Part shown: positions 7,271-15,487 of the stretch, piece after piece
How the letters are laid out: each line of letters begins with the position of its first letter
How positions within the stretch are numbered: position 1 is the first letter of the stretch
DNA from: Aporhodopirellula aestuarii
GTDB lineage: Bacteria > Planctomycetota > Planctomycetia > Pirellulales > Pirellulaceae
Reading direction: 5' to 3'
Assembly (NCBI RefSeq): GCF_023701485.1
Contig: NZ_JAMQBK010000028.1
Span: 21,263-85,262, forward strand
DNA length: 64,000 nucleotides
Made by a program: the position numbers and the translations under genes
The notes under the pieces: model-generated
Told to the model about the DNA's origin: nothing
The model's database searches: none
What the model saw: the letters and a program-made list of their open reading frames with translations, nothing else

Positions 7271-8593
7271 TTAACGCATGGCCAACGTGTTTGCGTTGAA
7301 GTCGAACTCGAGTTCGACGGTGCTGCCAGCGGCGACGTCAATCGTGCGTTCGTTACGGATGTTACGTCCGTTGACACTGGCACTGACCACTACGGTGTAG
7401 TTTTCCCAGCTCTCACCAGCGGCGAGTTGGGTGGTGCGGAACGTGCGAACGCGTCCGAAACCGTTGGTTTCGTTACCGGCGAGGGAAACAACCGCGTTGG
7501 CAGGAACAAAGAGCTGAACGACGGTTTCGGTCGCGTCGGCTGCTTGTTGTCCCGCTTCGGCTTGCGTGTTTTCTTCGGCGGCTTCGCCAGCGGCTGGCTG
7601 CGAGTCGTCCGATGCGGCTTCGGCGTCTTGTTGGAAGACCATTCGTTCCATGTCGCCGGGACGCAGTTTGATGGTCTTCGCGTCACGCTGCTCACGACCG
7701 TCGACTTCGTAGGTGACCACGACTTCGTAGGTGTAGAGGTAACCCTCTTTGAGTCCACGTGACATGAATTGACGAATCATTCCGTCGCTGGTCGTTTCGT
7801 GACCGTTGACGGTGACGCGTGCGGATTCCAAAGGAACCGCCACGGTCAACAATGCGGCGTCGTCATCCAGAGTCGGTTTGCGGGACTCGTAGCTCGCACC
7901 GCTATCGATGATGGTGCCGTCGATGACCGCGCCGCTCGATGGGGCCGATTCATGATAAGCACTGCCATTGATGACGCTGCCTTCGACCGGGTAGCTGCCC
8001 GATTCGATGACCGTACCCGATGGGTACGATTGAGCTGGGTAGCTCGACTGGATCATAGGAGCGGAGTACGAGACGGGAGCGATGTAGCCACCCGAACTAC
8101 CACCCGAGCTGCCGCCCGAGACGGAAACACTGCTCGAGTAATACCCACCGCTGCTGCCACCACTGCTGGCGCCGCCGCTCGAGTAAGACGAGACGTAACC
8201 ACCTGACGAACCGCCACTCGATCCACGAGCTGCGTGTTTGGCCTGGATGCGAGCGCGGATACGACTGAACAGTCCGCCACCCGAAGAGCCACCGGATGAT
8301 CCGGACGAAGCATAGCTCGCGACGTAGGTTCCGCCGGACGAACCGCCTGAGGAACCACCCGAAGACGCGCCGTAACTGCCACCGGATGAACCGGCATGGC
8401 GAGCGGCGATGCGGGCACGCAAACCGGATAGCAATCCGCCACCGCTGCTGCCGTAGACAACTCCACCGGAGCTTCCGCCGGAGCTGCCGCCGCTGCCATA
8501 ACTACCGTAGCTCCCGTAAGAGCCACCAGCCTCCGCCGACACACTGACCGTCAGTGCTAGCGAGAGAGATACCAACAGGTGAAAACACCTCAT
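7271..8593 (-). CDS. Exported Ser/Gly-rich repeat protein with two TIGR03000 domains
   Basis: The start was set at the ATG giving MRCFHLLVSLSLALTVSVSAEAGG, a clear signal peptide; an upstream in-frame extension lacks one. The mature N-terminal half is a low-complexity stretch of GSSGG and YGSYG units. It is interrupted twice by an amphipathic basic segment (LLSGLRARIAARHA and LFSRIRARIQAKHAA). Two domains of the planctomycete family TIGR03000 follow. The first runs LLTVAVPLESARVTVNG...GMERMVF-like and the second VVQLFVPANAVVSLAGNET...STVELEF, each with the beta-rich ending characteristic of the family. It is probably a surface or envelope protein of unknown function. It is monocistronic with its own terminator. 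Confidence 0.8.
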   Translation of the reverse strand: MRCFHLLVSLSLALTVSVSAEAGGSYGSYGSYGSGGSSGGSSGGVVYGSSGGGLLSGLRARIAARHAGSSGGSYGASSGGSSGGSSGGTYVASYASSGSSGGSSGGGLFSRIRARIQAKHAARGSSGGSSGGYVSSYSSGGASSGGSSGGYYSSSVSVSGGSSGGSSGGYIAPVSYSAPMIQSSYPAQSYPSGTVIESGSYPVEGSVINGSAYHESAPSSGAVIDGTIIDSGASYESRKPTLDDDAALLTVAVPLESARVTVNGHETTSDGMIRQFMSRGLKEGYLYTYEVVVTYEVDGREQRDAKTIKLRPGDMERMVFQQDAEAASDDSQPAAGEAAEENTQAEAGQQAADATETVVQLFVPANAVVSLAGNETNGFGRVRTFRTTQLAAGESWENYTVVVSASVNGRNIRNERTIDVAAGSTVELEFDFNANTLAMR

Positions 8594-8817
8594 GTACGTT
8601 CCTCCATCCTTCGTTGTCTCGGTTGTAAAAGTGGATGCCACCGGCGCCCAGATGATTGAGAATTCTTGCGTCCGGGTCAGGCTCAGCCCTGTCAAGTGAT
8701 GCGACTTTTTCGGCGACCCCACACATGTTGCTGTTGGTGGTACGGACCGAGATCGCCTACTGTGCCAGTCGTTAGGATAGCGAGGAAGGGGGGCCGATCA
8801 AGCAGTCTGGGTAAAAT

Positions 8818-10302
8818 TTAACGACCCATTTTTTCCACTTTGACGTCATCAAAGTCGGCTCGTCCGGTGGCTCCGAACAGCCCGATGCGGATGATCGCTT
8901 CCTTCGCGGACGGCGGAACACGCAAGATTCGGCTGTCTTTTCGCCAATCACGGGTGCCGCGATAGGGGCCGAGCGAAACCATCCCGAGATCGCGACGATT
9001 GGCGTCGTAATAGCTGATCGCGAGCATCGGCCAAGAGTCCGGTTCGGGGCCTTTAACCACATTCTCCGTCCGGACTCGGGTGGACAGTCGGATTGTCGAC
9101 ACTTGGCTGCCGTCGATCGCGATCCCTTGCAAGAGATGCGAGCCGAGGCCGGCGGTTTGGTTCTCAAATCTCGCCATCGCTTGCCCGTTTTCGACGAATC
9201 GCTTGACCTGGCGTCCGTAATACCATCCGGCGATAAAATCAGCCGGATTGGGCTGCGGTGCGTCCAACGGATGCAGTGCATCGGATGCGATGGCGTCGTT
9301 ATTTGCGGGGGAACTCGCGCCGGTGGCCGCATGCTCAGGGCTGGATTGTTCGAAGTCCCCGTTGATGATGACGGGATTGGAGGGATCCGGTTTGTTTTTG
9401 CGGCCCGACTCGGCGGTTCCGGTCATCGGAACGAAGAGTGTCGGACGCAGCGGTTCGCGGACGAGCTTGCCATCGCGTTTGGTCATCCGATAAAGCGTTT
9501 GTTGATAACGTTCACCTACCGGAATGATCATCGAACCTCCTTCGCGGAGTTGTTCGACGAGCGGTACTGGGACCGATTCAGGGCTGCACGTGACGATGAT
9601 TTTGTCAAACGGCGATTTATCGGGCCAACCCAAAAATCCGTCACCGATTTTGGTGTGGACATTTGTGTAACCGAGCCGATCAAGCACCTTTCGCGCGTTT
9701 AATCCGAGGGACTCGACGATTTCGATCGAATACACTTCCGAGACCAGCGGACTCAGCACCGCTGCCTGATAACCGCTGCCTGTTCCGATTTCGAGGACAC
9801 GGTCTTCGGGTTGCGGGTCGAGTGTTTCGGTCATCGAAGCGACGATAAACGGGCTGCTGATCGTTTGCGCCGCACCGATCGGCAACGCCATGTCGAAATA
9901 CGCTTTGTCACGAACGCTCGCGGGGACGAATTCATGCCGTGGCGTTTCGGCAATTGCCGAGAGCACACGCTCGTTGGTGACGCCGGCAGTTCGGATTCGC
10001 GTGTCGACCAGGCGTTGGCGCGCTACGGCGTAGGGATCCCGGGATTGATAGGGGCCCGTCTCACCACTGCCAGAATACTGCGCCAATACGATGCGGGTAG
10101 GGTCAGACACGATCGATGGGGCCTGGTGGGTTGGAGATGGGTGAGTTGGAGACGGGTGGGGTGGAGTCAGGTGAGATGGAGACGGGGACGTCGCCGAAAC
10201 AGGCGGCTGGGCGTGCAAGATGCCGACGTGCCCCACCATCACTGCCAGCGCGATTGCGAGGGAATGCTGTGAGGGTGATGAGAAAAAGGGGAACCTTTTC
10301 AA
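8818..10302 (-). CDS. Exported protein-L-isoaspartate O-methyltransferase with C-terminal module
   Basis: A 494-aa protein starting at TTG with GGAG about 9 bases before it. A signal peptide (residues 10-31, ending HAQ) leads into a Pro/Ser/Thr/His-rich linker built from PSPTH units, then a PIMT domain (about 85-300). The AdoMet-binding motif I is VLEIGTGSGYQ (168-178), and ETPRHEFVPAS plus GAAQTISSPFIVA are the substrate-side signatures of PIMT, which repairs isoaspartyl residues in aged proteins. Residues 310-494 form a beta-rich domain (FENQTAGLGSHLLQGIAIDG...TRVRTENVVKG) resembling a carbohydrate-binding jelly roll. Export of a PIMT and the extra domain are unusual, since AdoMet is cytoplasmic. 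It is the last gene of the HAD-ppx-pcm operon, 3 bases after ppx. Confidence 0.82.
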   Translation of the reverse strand: MKRFPFFSSPSQHSLAIALAVMVGHVGILHAQPPVSATSPSPSHLTPPHPSPTHPSPTHQAPSIVSDPTRIVLAQYSGSGETGPYQSRDPYAVARQRLVDTRIRTAGVTNERVLSAIAETPRHEFVPASVRDKAYFDMALPIGAAQTISSPFIVASMTETLDPQPEDRVLEIGTGSGYQAAVLSPLVSEVYSIEIVESLGLNARKVLDRLGYTNVHTKIGDGFLGWPDKSPFDKIIVTCSPESVPVPLVEQLREGGSMIIPVGERYQQTLYRMTKRDGKLVREPLRPTLFVPMTGTAESGRKNKPDPSNPVIINGDFEQSSPEHAATGASSPANNDAIASDALHPLDAPQPNPADFIAGWYYGRQVKRFVENGQAMARFENQTAGLGSHLLQGIAIDGSQVSTIRLSTRVRTENVVKGPEPDSWPMLAISYYDANRRDLGMVSLGPYRGTRDWRKDSRILRVPPSAKEAIIRIGLFGATGRADFDDVKVEKMGR

Positions 10303-10305
10303 GGT

Positions 10306-11901
10306 CTATTCTCCGGCTCGCAGTAAAACGGGGACACCAAAAATATCTCGAAACAGAGAACTGTTCACACGGAGCGCGAGTTGTTCAAGAGAAACGTCTT
10401 CCACCCCGGGGACCGCAATCACCATTTGCTTCTCTTCCCGCGTGCACACGACTTCGCGAATCCGGCCGCTGCGTGTGTCGTCGAGTGCGATCGCAATTCG
10501 CAGCAACGCGGCCATTTTGGTCACCGCGACGCGGTCTTTCCGATCCAGCGAGCTGTAACCTTCGTGACTCGCTTGTGGTGAGGCGCGGCGATGATAACGT
10601 GCGACCAAAGCAACGAGTTGCAGTTCTTGCCGACTGAGACCAAACAGTTCGCTGTTTCGAATCAAATAGTACGCATGTTTGTGATTGCTGTGCAGGTTCA
10701 CATATAAACCGACTTCGTGCAAAAGCGCGGCGACGTATAACAGCACTTCGTGACGAGCGTCGAGTTGGTGGTCGGCGGTGAGCTGTTCGAACAGACCACG
10801 AGCCAATTCCGCGACGGAACGGGCGTGCGCTAGGTCGACGTCATATTGTTGTCCCAGAGACATCGCTGAGCGGATAATCTGCTGCCGAAATTCGCTGGTC
10901 CAGTTTCCGCCTTGCTCGATATCGGCGAGCAATCCGTCACGCAGGTTCGCGCCGCTGACGAAGAGATGTGACAGTTCGAAATGCTTGGCAAACAACGTGT
11001 AGGCGAGCAGCGAGACGGACAAGGTTTCCGCCTCAACAAAGGTGGCGCCCATTTGATCAACGATGGCATCTTCGCTCATCGAAAGGATTTGGCTGGAGAG
11101 CTTTTCGAGTTTGTTGGTGGGCAGTTTGGCGAGCGTTTGTTCGTCCCAATCGTCGATCAATTGGTGCGCCGCGAAGCGGATATCGCCTCCCATGACCACG
11201 AGTTGCAACGGGGCATCGGCTTTGAGTTCTTCGGCGATGCGGATGACAAAACGGCGGACGTGTGTCTCGAGCAGATGACGAAACTTTGCCCCACGCAGTC
11301 CCGAGGCGTCGAGTTCTTGGATCAAACGCAGTGATCCCAGTCGGAAGGAATCCGAGTGCAGCACGTTGCCACCTCGGATCATCAGCAACTCGGTGCTGCC
11401 GCTGCCGACTTCGATGACCACCGATTTGGATTCGGCGGTTTCGGCTCGCGCCATCAACATCGGTGTGATGCCCATGTACGTGATCCGGTTGACTTCGGCC
11501 TCGTCGATCGGTTCAACGTCGAGCCCCGTGGCGACATAGACGCGATCGATGAACGCGATCCGGTTGACCGCTTCGCGTACCGCGCTGGTGGCGACGACGC
11601 GGATGTCTTTGGTGTCCGTCACGCCATACTCATTGAGCACGCGTCGAAATCGTCTGAGCACGGTCGCGGCCCTTTCGATTCCTTTGCGTCCCAAACGGCG
11701 GGACTCGAACGCATCGCGTCCCAGATCAACGGGCTGGATCAGCGATTCGAGTGTGCGGATTTGTCCGTCGGCGTGGATCTCCGCAATCGCCATGCGGATA
11801 CTGATCGCCCCGATGTCGATCACCGCCACGGTCCGAGGAGAGGTCGACGAGGAACTTAATTCAGCGTGGATGGTCGATGGGGTAATGGTCGGTGAGTTCA
11901 T
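10306..11901 (-). CDS. Ppx/GppA family exopolyphosphatase
   Basis: A 531-aa protein of the Ppx/GppA phosphatase family, which hydrolyses polyphosphate or pppGpp. The ASKHA phosphate-binding blocks are visible: AVIDIGAISIRMAIAEI near residue 28 and VIEVGSGSTELLMIRGG near 165. The C-terminal half (about 330-520) is the HD-like domain typical of the family, with ALLHEVGLYVNLHSNHKHAYYLI. The start ATG overlaps the stop of the upstream HAD hydrolase gene as ATGA, and the PIMT gene follows 3 bases after its stop, so the three form one operon. Whether polyphosphate or pppGpp is the substrate cannot be told from sequence. Confidence 0.85.
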   Translation of the reverse strand: MNSPTITPSTIHAELSSSSTSPRTVAVIDIGAISIRMAIAEIHADGQIRTLESLIQPVDLGRDAFESRRLGRKGIERAATVLRRFRRVLNEYGVTDTKDIRVVATSAVREAVNRIAFIDRVYVATGLDVEPIDEAEVNRITYMGITPMLMARAETAESKSVVIEVGSGSTELLMIRGGNVLHSDSFRLGSLRLIQELDASGLRGAKFRHLLETHVRRFVIRIAEELKADAPLQLVVMGGDIRFAAHQLIDDWDEQTLAKLPTNKLEKLSSQILSMSEDAIVDQMGATFVEAETLSVSLLAYTLFAKHFELSHLFVSGANLRDGLLADIEQGGNWTSEFRQQIIRSAMSLGQQYDVDLAHARSVAELARGLFEQLTADHQLDARHEVLLYVAALLHEVGLYVNLHSNHKHAYYLIRNSELFGLSRQELQLVALVARYHRRASPQASHEGYSSLDRKDRVAVTKMAALLRIAIALDDTRSGRIREVVCTREEKQMVIAVPGVEDVSLEQLALRVNSSLFRDIFGVPVLLRAGE

Positions 11902-12623
11902 GATCGGGGGGCAGCCTCCAAGCCGGTTTCACATCGTGTAACTTTGTTTGCCAAAACGCCGTAATCCAATAAGACTTGTTCGGCCTCTTCGCCGCCAAAA
12001 CAGACTTCGGCCCGCCATCCGTGGTCACGCGCGGCGAGCACATTTTCTTCTTTGTCGTCGAGGAACAGAATTTCCTCGGGCACAACGTTTGCGAATTCGG
12101 AGACGCGCCGGGTCGCGGTTTCATAGATCAACCGATCCGGTTTCATCGCACCCACTTCATGGCTCACGACGCACACGTCGAAGGGGCCTTCGAGGACCGG
12201 GTAAGATTGCGAGTGCACCCAGCTCCAATGTGCGTTGCAGGTGTTGCTCAAGATCCCGACGGGAATTCCGCTTTGGCGAATCGATCGAAGCAACTCTCGC
12301 ATCGATTCGATCGGAGAGAACATGTCACTGATTGCGGTCAGGATGGCTTGGTCGGCGATTTGAGCGATCGTTGCCGAGAGGTTTTCGTCGCTCGCGGCCG
12401 CCAACATTTTGGCGCGGACGGTCGCGGCGAACTCCTGTTCGCTGATTCGTCCGCATTCGAGTTCGTTTTGCAGGCCATGAATATGCAAGAATTCATCGAC
12501 GTGCTCGACATCACCGGCGAATAAATTGGCCACGTTCTGACAGGCGAGTTGCCTGTCAAAGGCGACCAAAACGTTTCCGAGGTCAAAATAAACGAAACGG
12601 ATGACGGCTGGCGATGATGGCAT
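11898..12623 (-). CDS. HAD-superfamily hydrolase, subfamily IA
   Basis: A 241-aa HAD phosphatase. Motif I reads RFVYFDLGNVLVAFD near residue 8; FDLGNV is common in the YihX-like branch, where the second Asp of DxD is replaced. Motif II is GILSNTCN (about 134), motif III includes a Lys in MKPDRLIYE (about 166) and motif IV is EEILFLDDKEENV (about 190). This pattern fits sugar-phosphate or nucleotide phosphatases. It is first in an operon with ppx (ATGA overlap) and pcm. The second Asp of motif I is replaced by Gly, which could affect general acid/base catalysis. Confidence 0.83.
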   Translation of the reverse strand: MPSSPAVIRFVYFDLGNVLVAFDRQLACQNVANLFAGDVEHVDEFLHIHGLQNELECGRISEQEFAATVRAKMLAAASDENLSATIAQIADQAILTAISDMFSPIESMRELLRSIRQSGIPVGILSNTCNAHWSWVHSQSYPVLEGPFDVCVVSHEVGAMKPDRLIYETATRRVSEFANVVPEEILFLDDKEENVLAARDHGWRAEVCFGGEEAEQVLLDYGVLANKVTRCETGLEAAPRS

Positions 12624-12695
12624 TGGGGCGATCGATTGACGATGGGAGAGCAGAGTTGCTTCCCATCATAGCCACGGTGGTCACGATTCGCCAAA

Positions 12696-12768
12696 CACCC
12701 CCTGCCCGATTCGAACGAGCGTTTCCGGCCGGATAAGCCGACGTCCTGGGCCGCTAGACGAAGGGGGA
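12696..12768 (-). tRNA. tRNA(Glu)-like gene with abnormal anticodon loop
   Basis: On the - strand 73 bases fold into a full cloverleaf: 7-bp acceptor arm, D-arm GTCTAGCGGCCCAGGAC, 5-bp anticodon stem TCGGC/GCCGG, 4-base variable loop, and T-arm GCTCG-TTCGAAT-CGGGC. The D-arm and acceptor (CCCCCT/AGGGGG) are those of bacterial tRNA-Glu. The 7-base anticodon loop, however, reads TTATCCG, which places AUC at 34-36 and a C at 37. The 1-72 pair is T/T, the discriminator is G, and CCA is not encoded. It is therefore either a decayed tRNA-Glu copy or a specialised non-decoding tRNA. It sits between the HAD operon and clpP. Confidence 0.6.
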
Positions 12769-12810
12769 ATGGGAAACTCCCGAAGGAGTCGTCCTATCGA
12801 AATCACGCCG

Positions 12811-13407
12811 TTACTTGTTGGCTTCGGCGACCTTGCTGACGACTTTGTCGATCAAACCGTACTGGCAGGCTTCATCGGCCGACATGAAACGGTCGCGATC
12901 GGTGTCTTCTTCGATCTTTTCGAGCGAGTGACCGGTGTGTTCGATCATGATTTCGTTCATCCGCGTCTTGATCCGGCGCAATTCGCCGACGTGAATTTCG
13001 ACTTCACGAGCGGTTCCCTGCATCCCGGCGAGCGGTTGGTGGATCATGATCCGGGCGTTTGGTAGCGAGAAACGTTTCCCTTTGGCGCCGGCGGTCAGCA
13101 AGACCGCACCCATCGAGGCGGCCTGACCCATGCAGTACGTCGCCACGTCGCAACTGACGAATTGCATCGTGTCGTAGATCGCCATGCCCGCCGTGATGCT
13201 GCCGCCGGGCGAGTTGATATACATATGGATGTCCGCTTTGGGGTCATCCGACTGCAGAAACAGCATTTGGGCGACCAACGCGTTGCTGATTTGGTCGTCG
13301 ACCTGTTGGCCGAGGAAAATGATGCGGTCTTTGAGCAACCGGCTGTAGATATCGTAGGTACGTTCTTCGCGGCCGTTGCTTTCGACTACGTAAGGGATGA
13401 CTGGCAT
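12811..13407 (-). CDS. clpP: ATP-dependent Clp protease proteolytic subunit ClpP (second of a tandem pair)
   Basis: A 198-aa ClpP serine protease that forms the degradation chamber fed by ClpX/ClpA/ClpC. The catalytic triad is complete: Ser98 in GQAASMGA, His123 in MIHQP and Asp172 in TDRDRFMSA. The oligomerisation and substrate region [11 protein letters not shown] is intact. It lies 71 bases after a second clpP on the same strand, so the two are probably cotranscribed. No propeptide extension is evident. The gene is full-length and close to housekeeping ClpP in appearance. Confidence 0.95.
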   Translation of the reverse strand: MPVIPYVVESNGREERTYDIYSRLLKDRIIFLGQQVDDQISNALVAQMLFLQSDDPKADIHMYINSPGGSITAGMAIYDTMQFVSCDVATYCMGQAASMGAVLLTAGAKGKRFSLPNARIMIHQPLAGMQGTAREVEIHVGELRRIKTRMNEIMIEHTGHSLEKIEEDTDRDRFMSADEACQYGLIDKVVSKVAEANK

Positions 13408-13478
13408 ATTAGTAACTTTGTCTGGTGATTCTGGTAATTGGATAGGAAGCGGTTGGGGTCAGCAAAAGCTGAGAACGA

Positions 13479-14150
13479 CTAGATGTCGTCTTCTTCCGCC
13501 TCGACTTCTTGTTTCTTGAGCAAATCGTCGACCAAGCCGTATTCTTTGGCCTCTTCTGCGGAGAGGAAGAAGTCACGGTCGGTGTCTTTGGCGATCTGTT
13601 CGACCGATTTGCCGCTGTGTTCGCTGATGATTTGGTTCAGTTTGTCGCGATAGCGGAACATTTCCGAAGCTTGGATTTCGATATCGCTGACCTGGCCGGA
13701 CACGCCACCCATCGGTTGGTGCATCATGACGCGGCTGTTGGGCAAGCAGAAGCGTTTGCCTTTGGCACCGCCGACGAGCAAAACCGCCGCTCCGCTGCAC
13801 GCTTCGCCGACGCAGTAAGTTGCGACGGGGCACGAGACCATTTGCATGGTGTCGTAGATCGCGAGGGTCGCGGTCACGCTGCCGCCGGGCGAGTTGATAT
13901 AGAAATGGATGTCTTTACGACGATTTTCGCTTTGCAGATACAACAGCTTCATCACGATTTCGTTTGCGTTGGCGTAGTGAATCTCGCCTTGCAAGAAAAC
14001 GATGCGATTTTCCAGCAACAGATCGCCCAACGTCATCTGACGCTGACGCTGGTAACCCTGACTGGCATGGCTGCTGGCCATGCGATGATCGGAGATCGAG
14101 TTGAAGCCACCGGCCTGCAGTGGCGATAGAGAACCAAACGGATCGGACAT
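13479..14150 (-). CDS. clpP: ATP-dependent Clp protease proteolytic subunit ClpP paralogue (first of the pair)
   Basis: A 223-aa ClpP paralogue with about 25 extra N-terminal residues (MSDPFGSLSPLQ...SSHASQGYQRQRQ) that could be a propeptide, and an acidic C-terminus (EVEAEEDDI). The triad is present: Ser119 in GEACSGAA, His144 in MMHQPMGG and Asp193 in TDRDFFLSA. The usual Met after the catalytic Ser is Gly here, and Cys precedes it, so the active-site pocket differs from its neighbour at 12811-13407. Tandem ClpP paralogues with different pockets often make mixed double-ring particles, as in Listeria, Mycobacterium and cyanobacteria. Whether that happens here is inference. Confidence 0.92.
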   Translation of the reverse strand: MSDPFGSLSPLQAGGFNSISDHRMASSHASQGYQRQRQMTLGDLLLENRIVFLQGEIHYANANEIVMKLLYLQSENRRKDIHFYINSPGGSVTATLAIYDTMQMVSCPVATYCVGEACSGAAVLLVGGAKGKRFCLPNSRVMMHQPMGGVSGQVSDIEIQASEMFRYRDKLNQIISEHSGKSVEQIAKDTDRDFFLSAEEAKEYGLVDDLLKKQEVEAEEDDI

Positions 14151-14304
14151 TCGAAAATTACCTTCAGGGGTACATAGTGAGTTTCTTCAGCCGTCAGTGT
14201 TCGCGATTGGCAATCAGGTGACAAGACCGGTTCACGTTCGAGTAAGCTGTCTGCAGCATTTTCGATCACGATGTGCCTACGAATCCCGCCTTGGAACCCC
14301 TCCG

Positions 14305-15264
14305 ATGAAGCTGTTTTTTGTTGAGTTAAACGTCTCCAAACTCTCCGCCCGCCCTCCGTTTTACCCAGCTTTCCGCCGTCTTTGGGCGAGTTTGCGTGTT
14401 CGACCAAGCAGCCCGCGTCGTGCTTTTGGCGTAGTAGGAGCACTCGCCGCGATCGCGGCGGCCGTGATTTTTGGCAGCCCGGCGGCTTTTGCTCAGCAGA
14501 CGGCCGCTCCCGCGTCTGAAAATGCGATCGAAACCCAGCAACCGACGCTTGTCGACTCACCTCTCAATGCCACTGAAGAAGAACTCGACGGCATTCTGTC
14601 GCCAAAAGACAGAATCAAGGCGATCCGACGTTGGGACGCCGATATCACTCGCTTCGAAAAACTCGATCAAACCGAACCCGATCCTGAAAACGCAATCCTG
14701 TTGCTCGGCAGTAGCAGCATTCGGCTGTGGACCGACGCCGCCGAGATGCTCGCGCCTTACCCCATCATTCGTCGTGGCTACGGTGGTGCCCGGCACAGCG
14801 ATTTTGTTGTGTTCGCACGGCGATTGATCTCGCCGCACCAATATCGAGCGATGGTCCTGTTTGTCGCCAACGATATCACTGGATCCAGCGAAGACCGTTC
14901 GGTAGACGAAGTCCGCAAGATGGTGATGCATGTGATCGGGGTGTCGCGGAAATACCAACCCGATGCTCCCATTCTCCTCATCGAAGTCACGCCGACGCCT
15001 TCGCGTTGGAAGGTTTGGCCTGAGATCCGCAGTTTGAACGCGATGTTTCGTGAAGTCGCTCTGACGGAGCCGAACGTGTTTTGTTTGAACACGGCGGAGT
15101 ATTATCTCAACGCCGACGACACGCCTCGCCCTGAACTTTTTCGTGGCGACAAGTTGCACCAGAACGAGGAAGGCTATCGCATCTGGGCGGATCTGATCCG
15201 TCGGCGTCTCGATGAAATTTTATCGGAAGAGACCGTGCAAGCGAAAAGTGTTCGCGCAAGCTGA
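14305..15264 (+). CDS. Exported SGNH/GDSL-type hydrolase
   Basis: The start was chosen at the ATG giving MKLFFVELNVSK, before a long basic N-region and a hydrophobic signal segment (about residues 42-64, ending AAFAQ). The mature part carries the SGNH blocks: LLLGSSSIRLW (nucleophile Ser near residue 135), a Gly block RRGYGGAR, VLFVANDIT with the block-III Asn, and DKLHQNEEGY with the Asp-x-x-His pair. It is a predicted extracytoplasmic esterase or lipase of unknown substrate, 319 aa. It is divergently transcribed from the clpP pair, and the intergenic region of about 150 bp must hold both promoters. Confidence 0.8.
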   Translation: MKLFFVELNVSKLSARPPFYPAFRRLWASLRVRPSSPRRAFGVVGALAAIAAAVIFGSPAAFAQQTAAPASENAIETQQPTLVDSPLNATEEELDGILSPKDRIKAIRRWDADITRFEKLDQTEPDPENAILLLGSSSIRLWTDAAEMLAPYPIIRRGYGGARHSDFVVFARRLISPHQYRAMVLFVANDITGSSEDRSVDEVRKMVMHVIGVSRKYQPDAPILLIEVTPTPSRWKVWPEIRSLNAMFREVALTEPNVFCLNTAEYYLNADDTPRPELFRGDKLHQNEEGYRIWADLIRRRLDEILSEETVQAKSVRAS

Positions 15265-15364
15265 GGGGTGGTTGTTCTTGCATTTCGCCGTCCTTATCGC
15301 GACGGCATCCAACGCAGGCAGGCGGCGACGGGACGTCGATTGTTTTAGTGCTCTTTTTAGCGGT

Positions 15365-15410
15365 ACGGCGCGAGCCGTCCGGTCCCGCGTTACCGGATGG
15401 CTCGCGCCGT
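15365..15410. repeat. Inverted repeat between convergent genes
   Basis: Two 19-bp arms (ACGGCGCGAGCCGTCCGGT and its complement with one G/T change) are separated by 8 bases, midway between the convergent SGNH gene and sigma-factor gene. It could act as a bidirectional terminator, or be a dispersed intergenic repeat. Confidence 0.75.
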
Positions 15411-15487
15411 TCTGCTACTCTTGAAATCCCGCAGTAATTAAATCGACGTCCCACACGCATCGCTGCCGATCGAACCACGGGCCCGAC

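Noticed and set aside
8053..8544. 163-aa frame inside the Ser/Gly-rich gene
   Set aside because: Low-complexity out-of-frame translation of the repeat region.
13509..14129. 206-aa + strand frame opposite clpP
   Set aside because: Antisense to a gene with a complete ClpP triad; a composition shadow.
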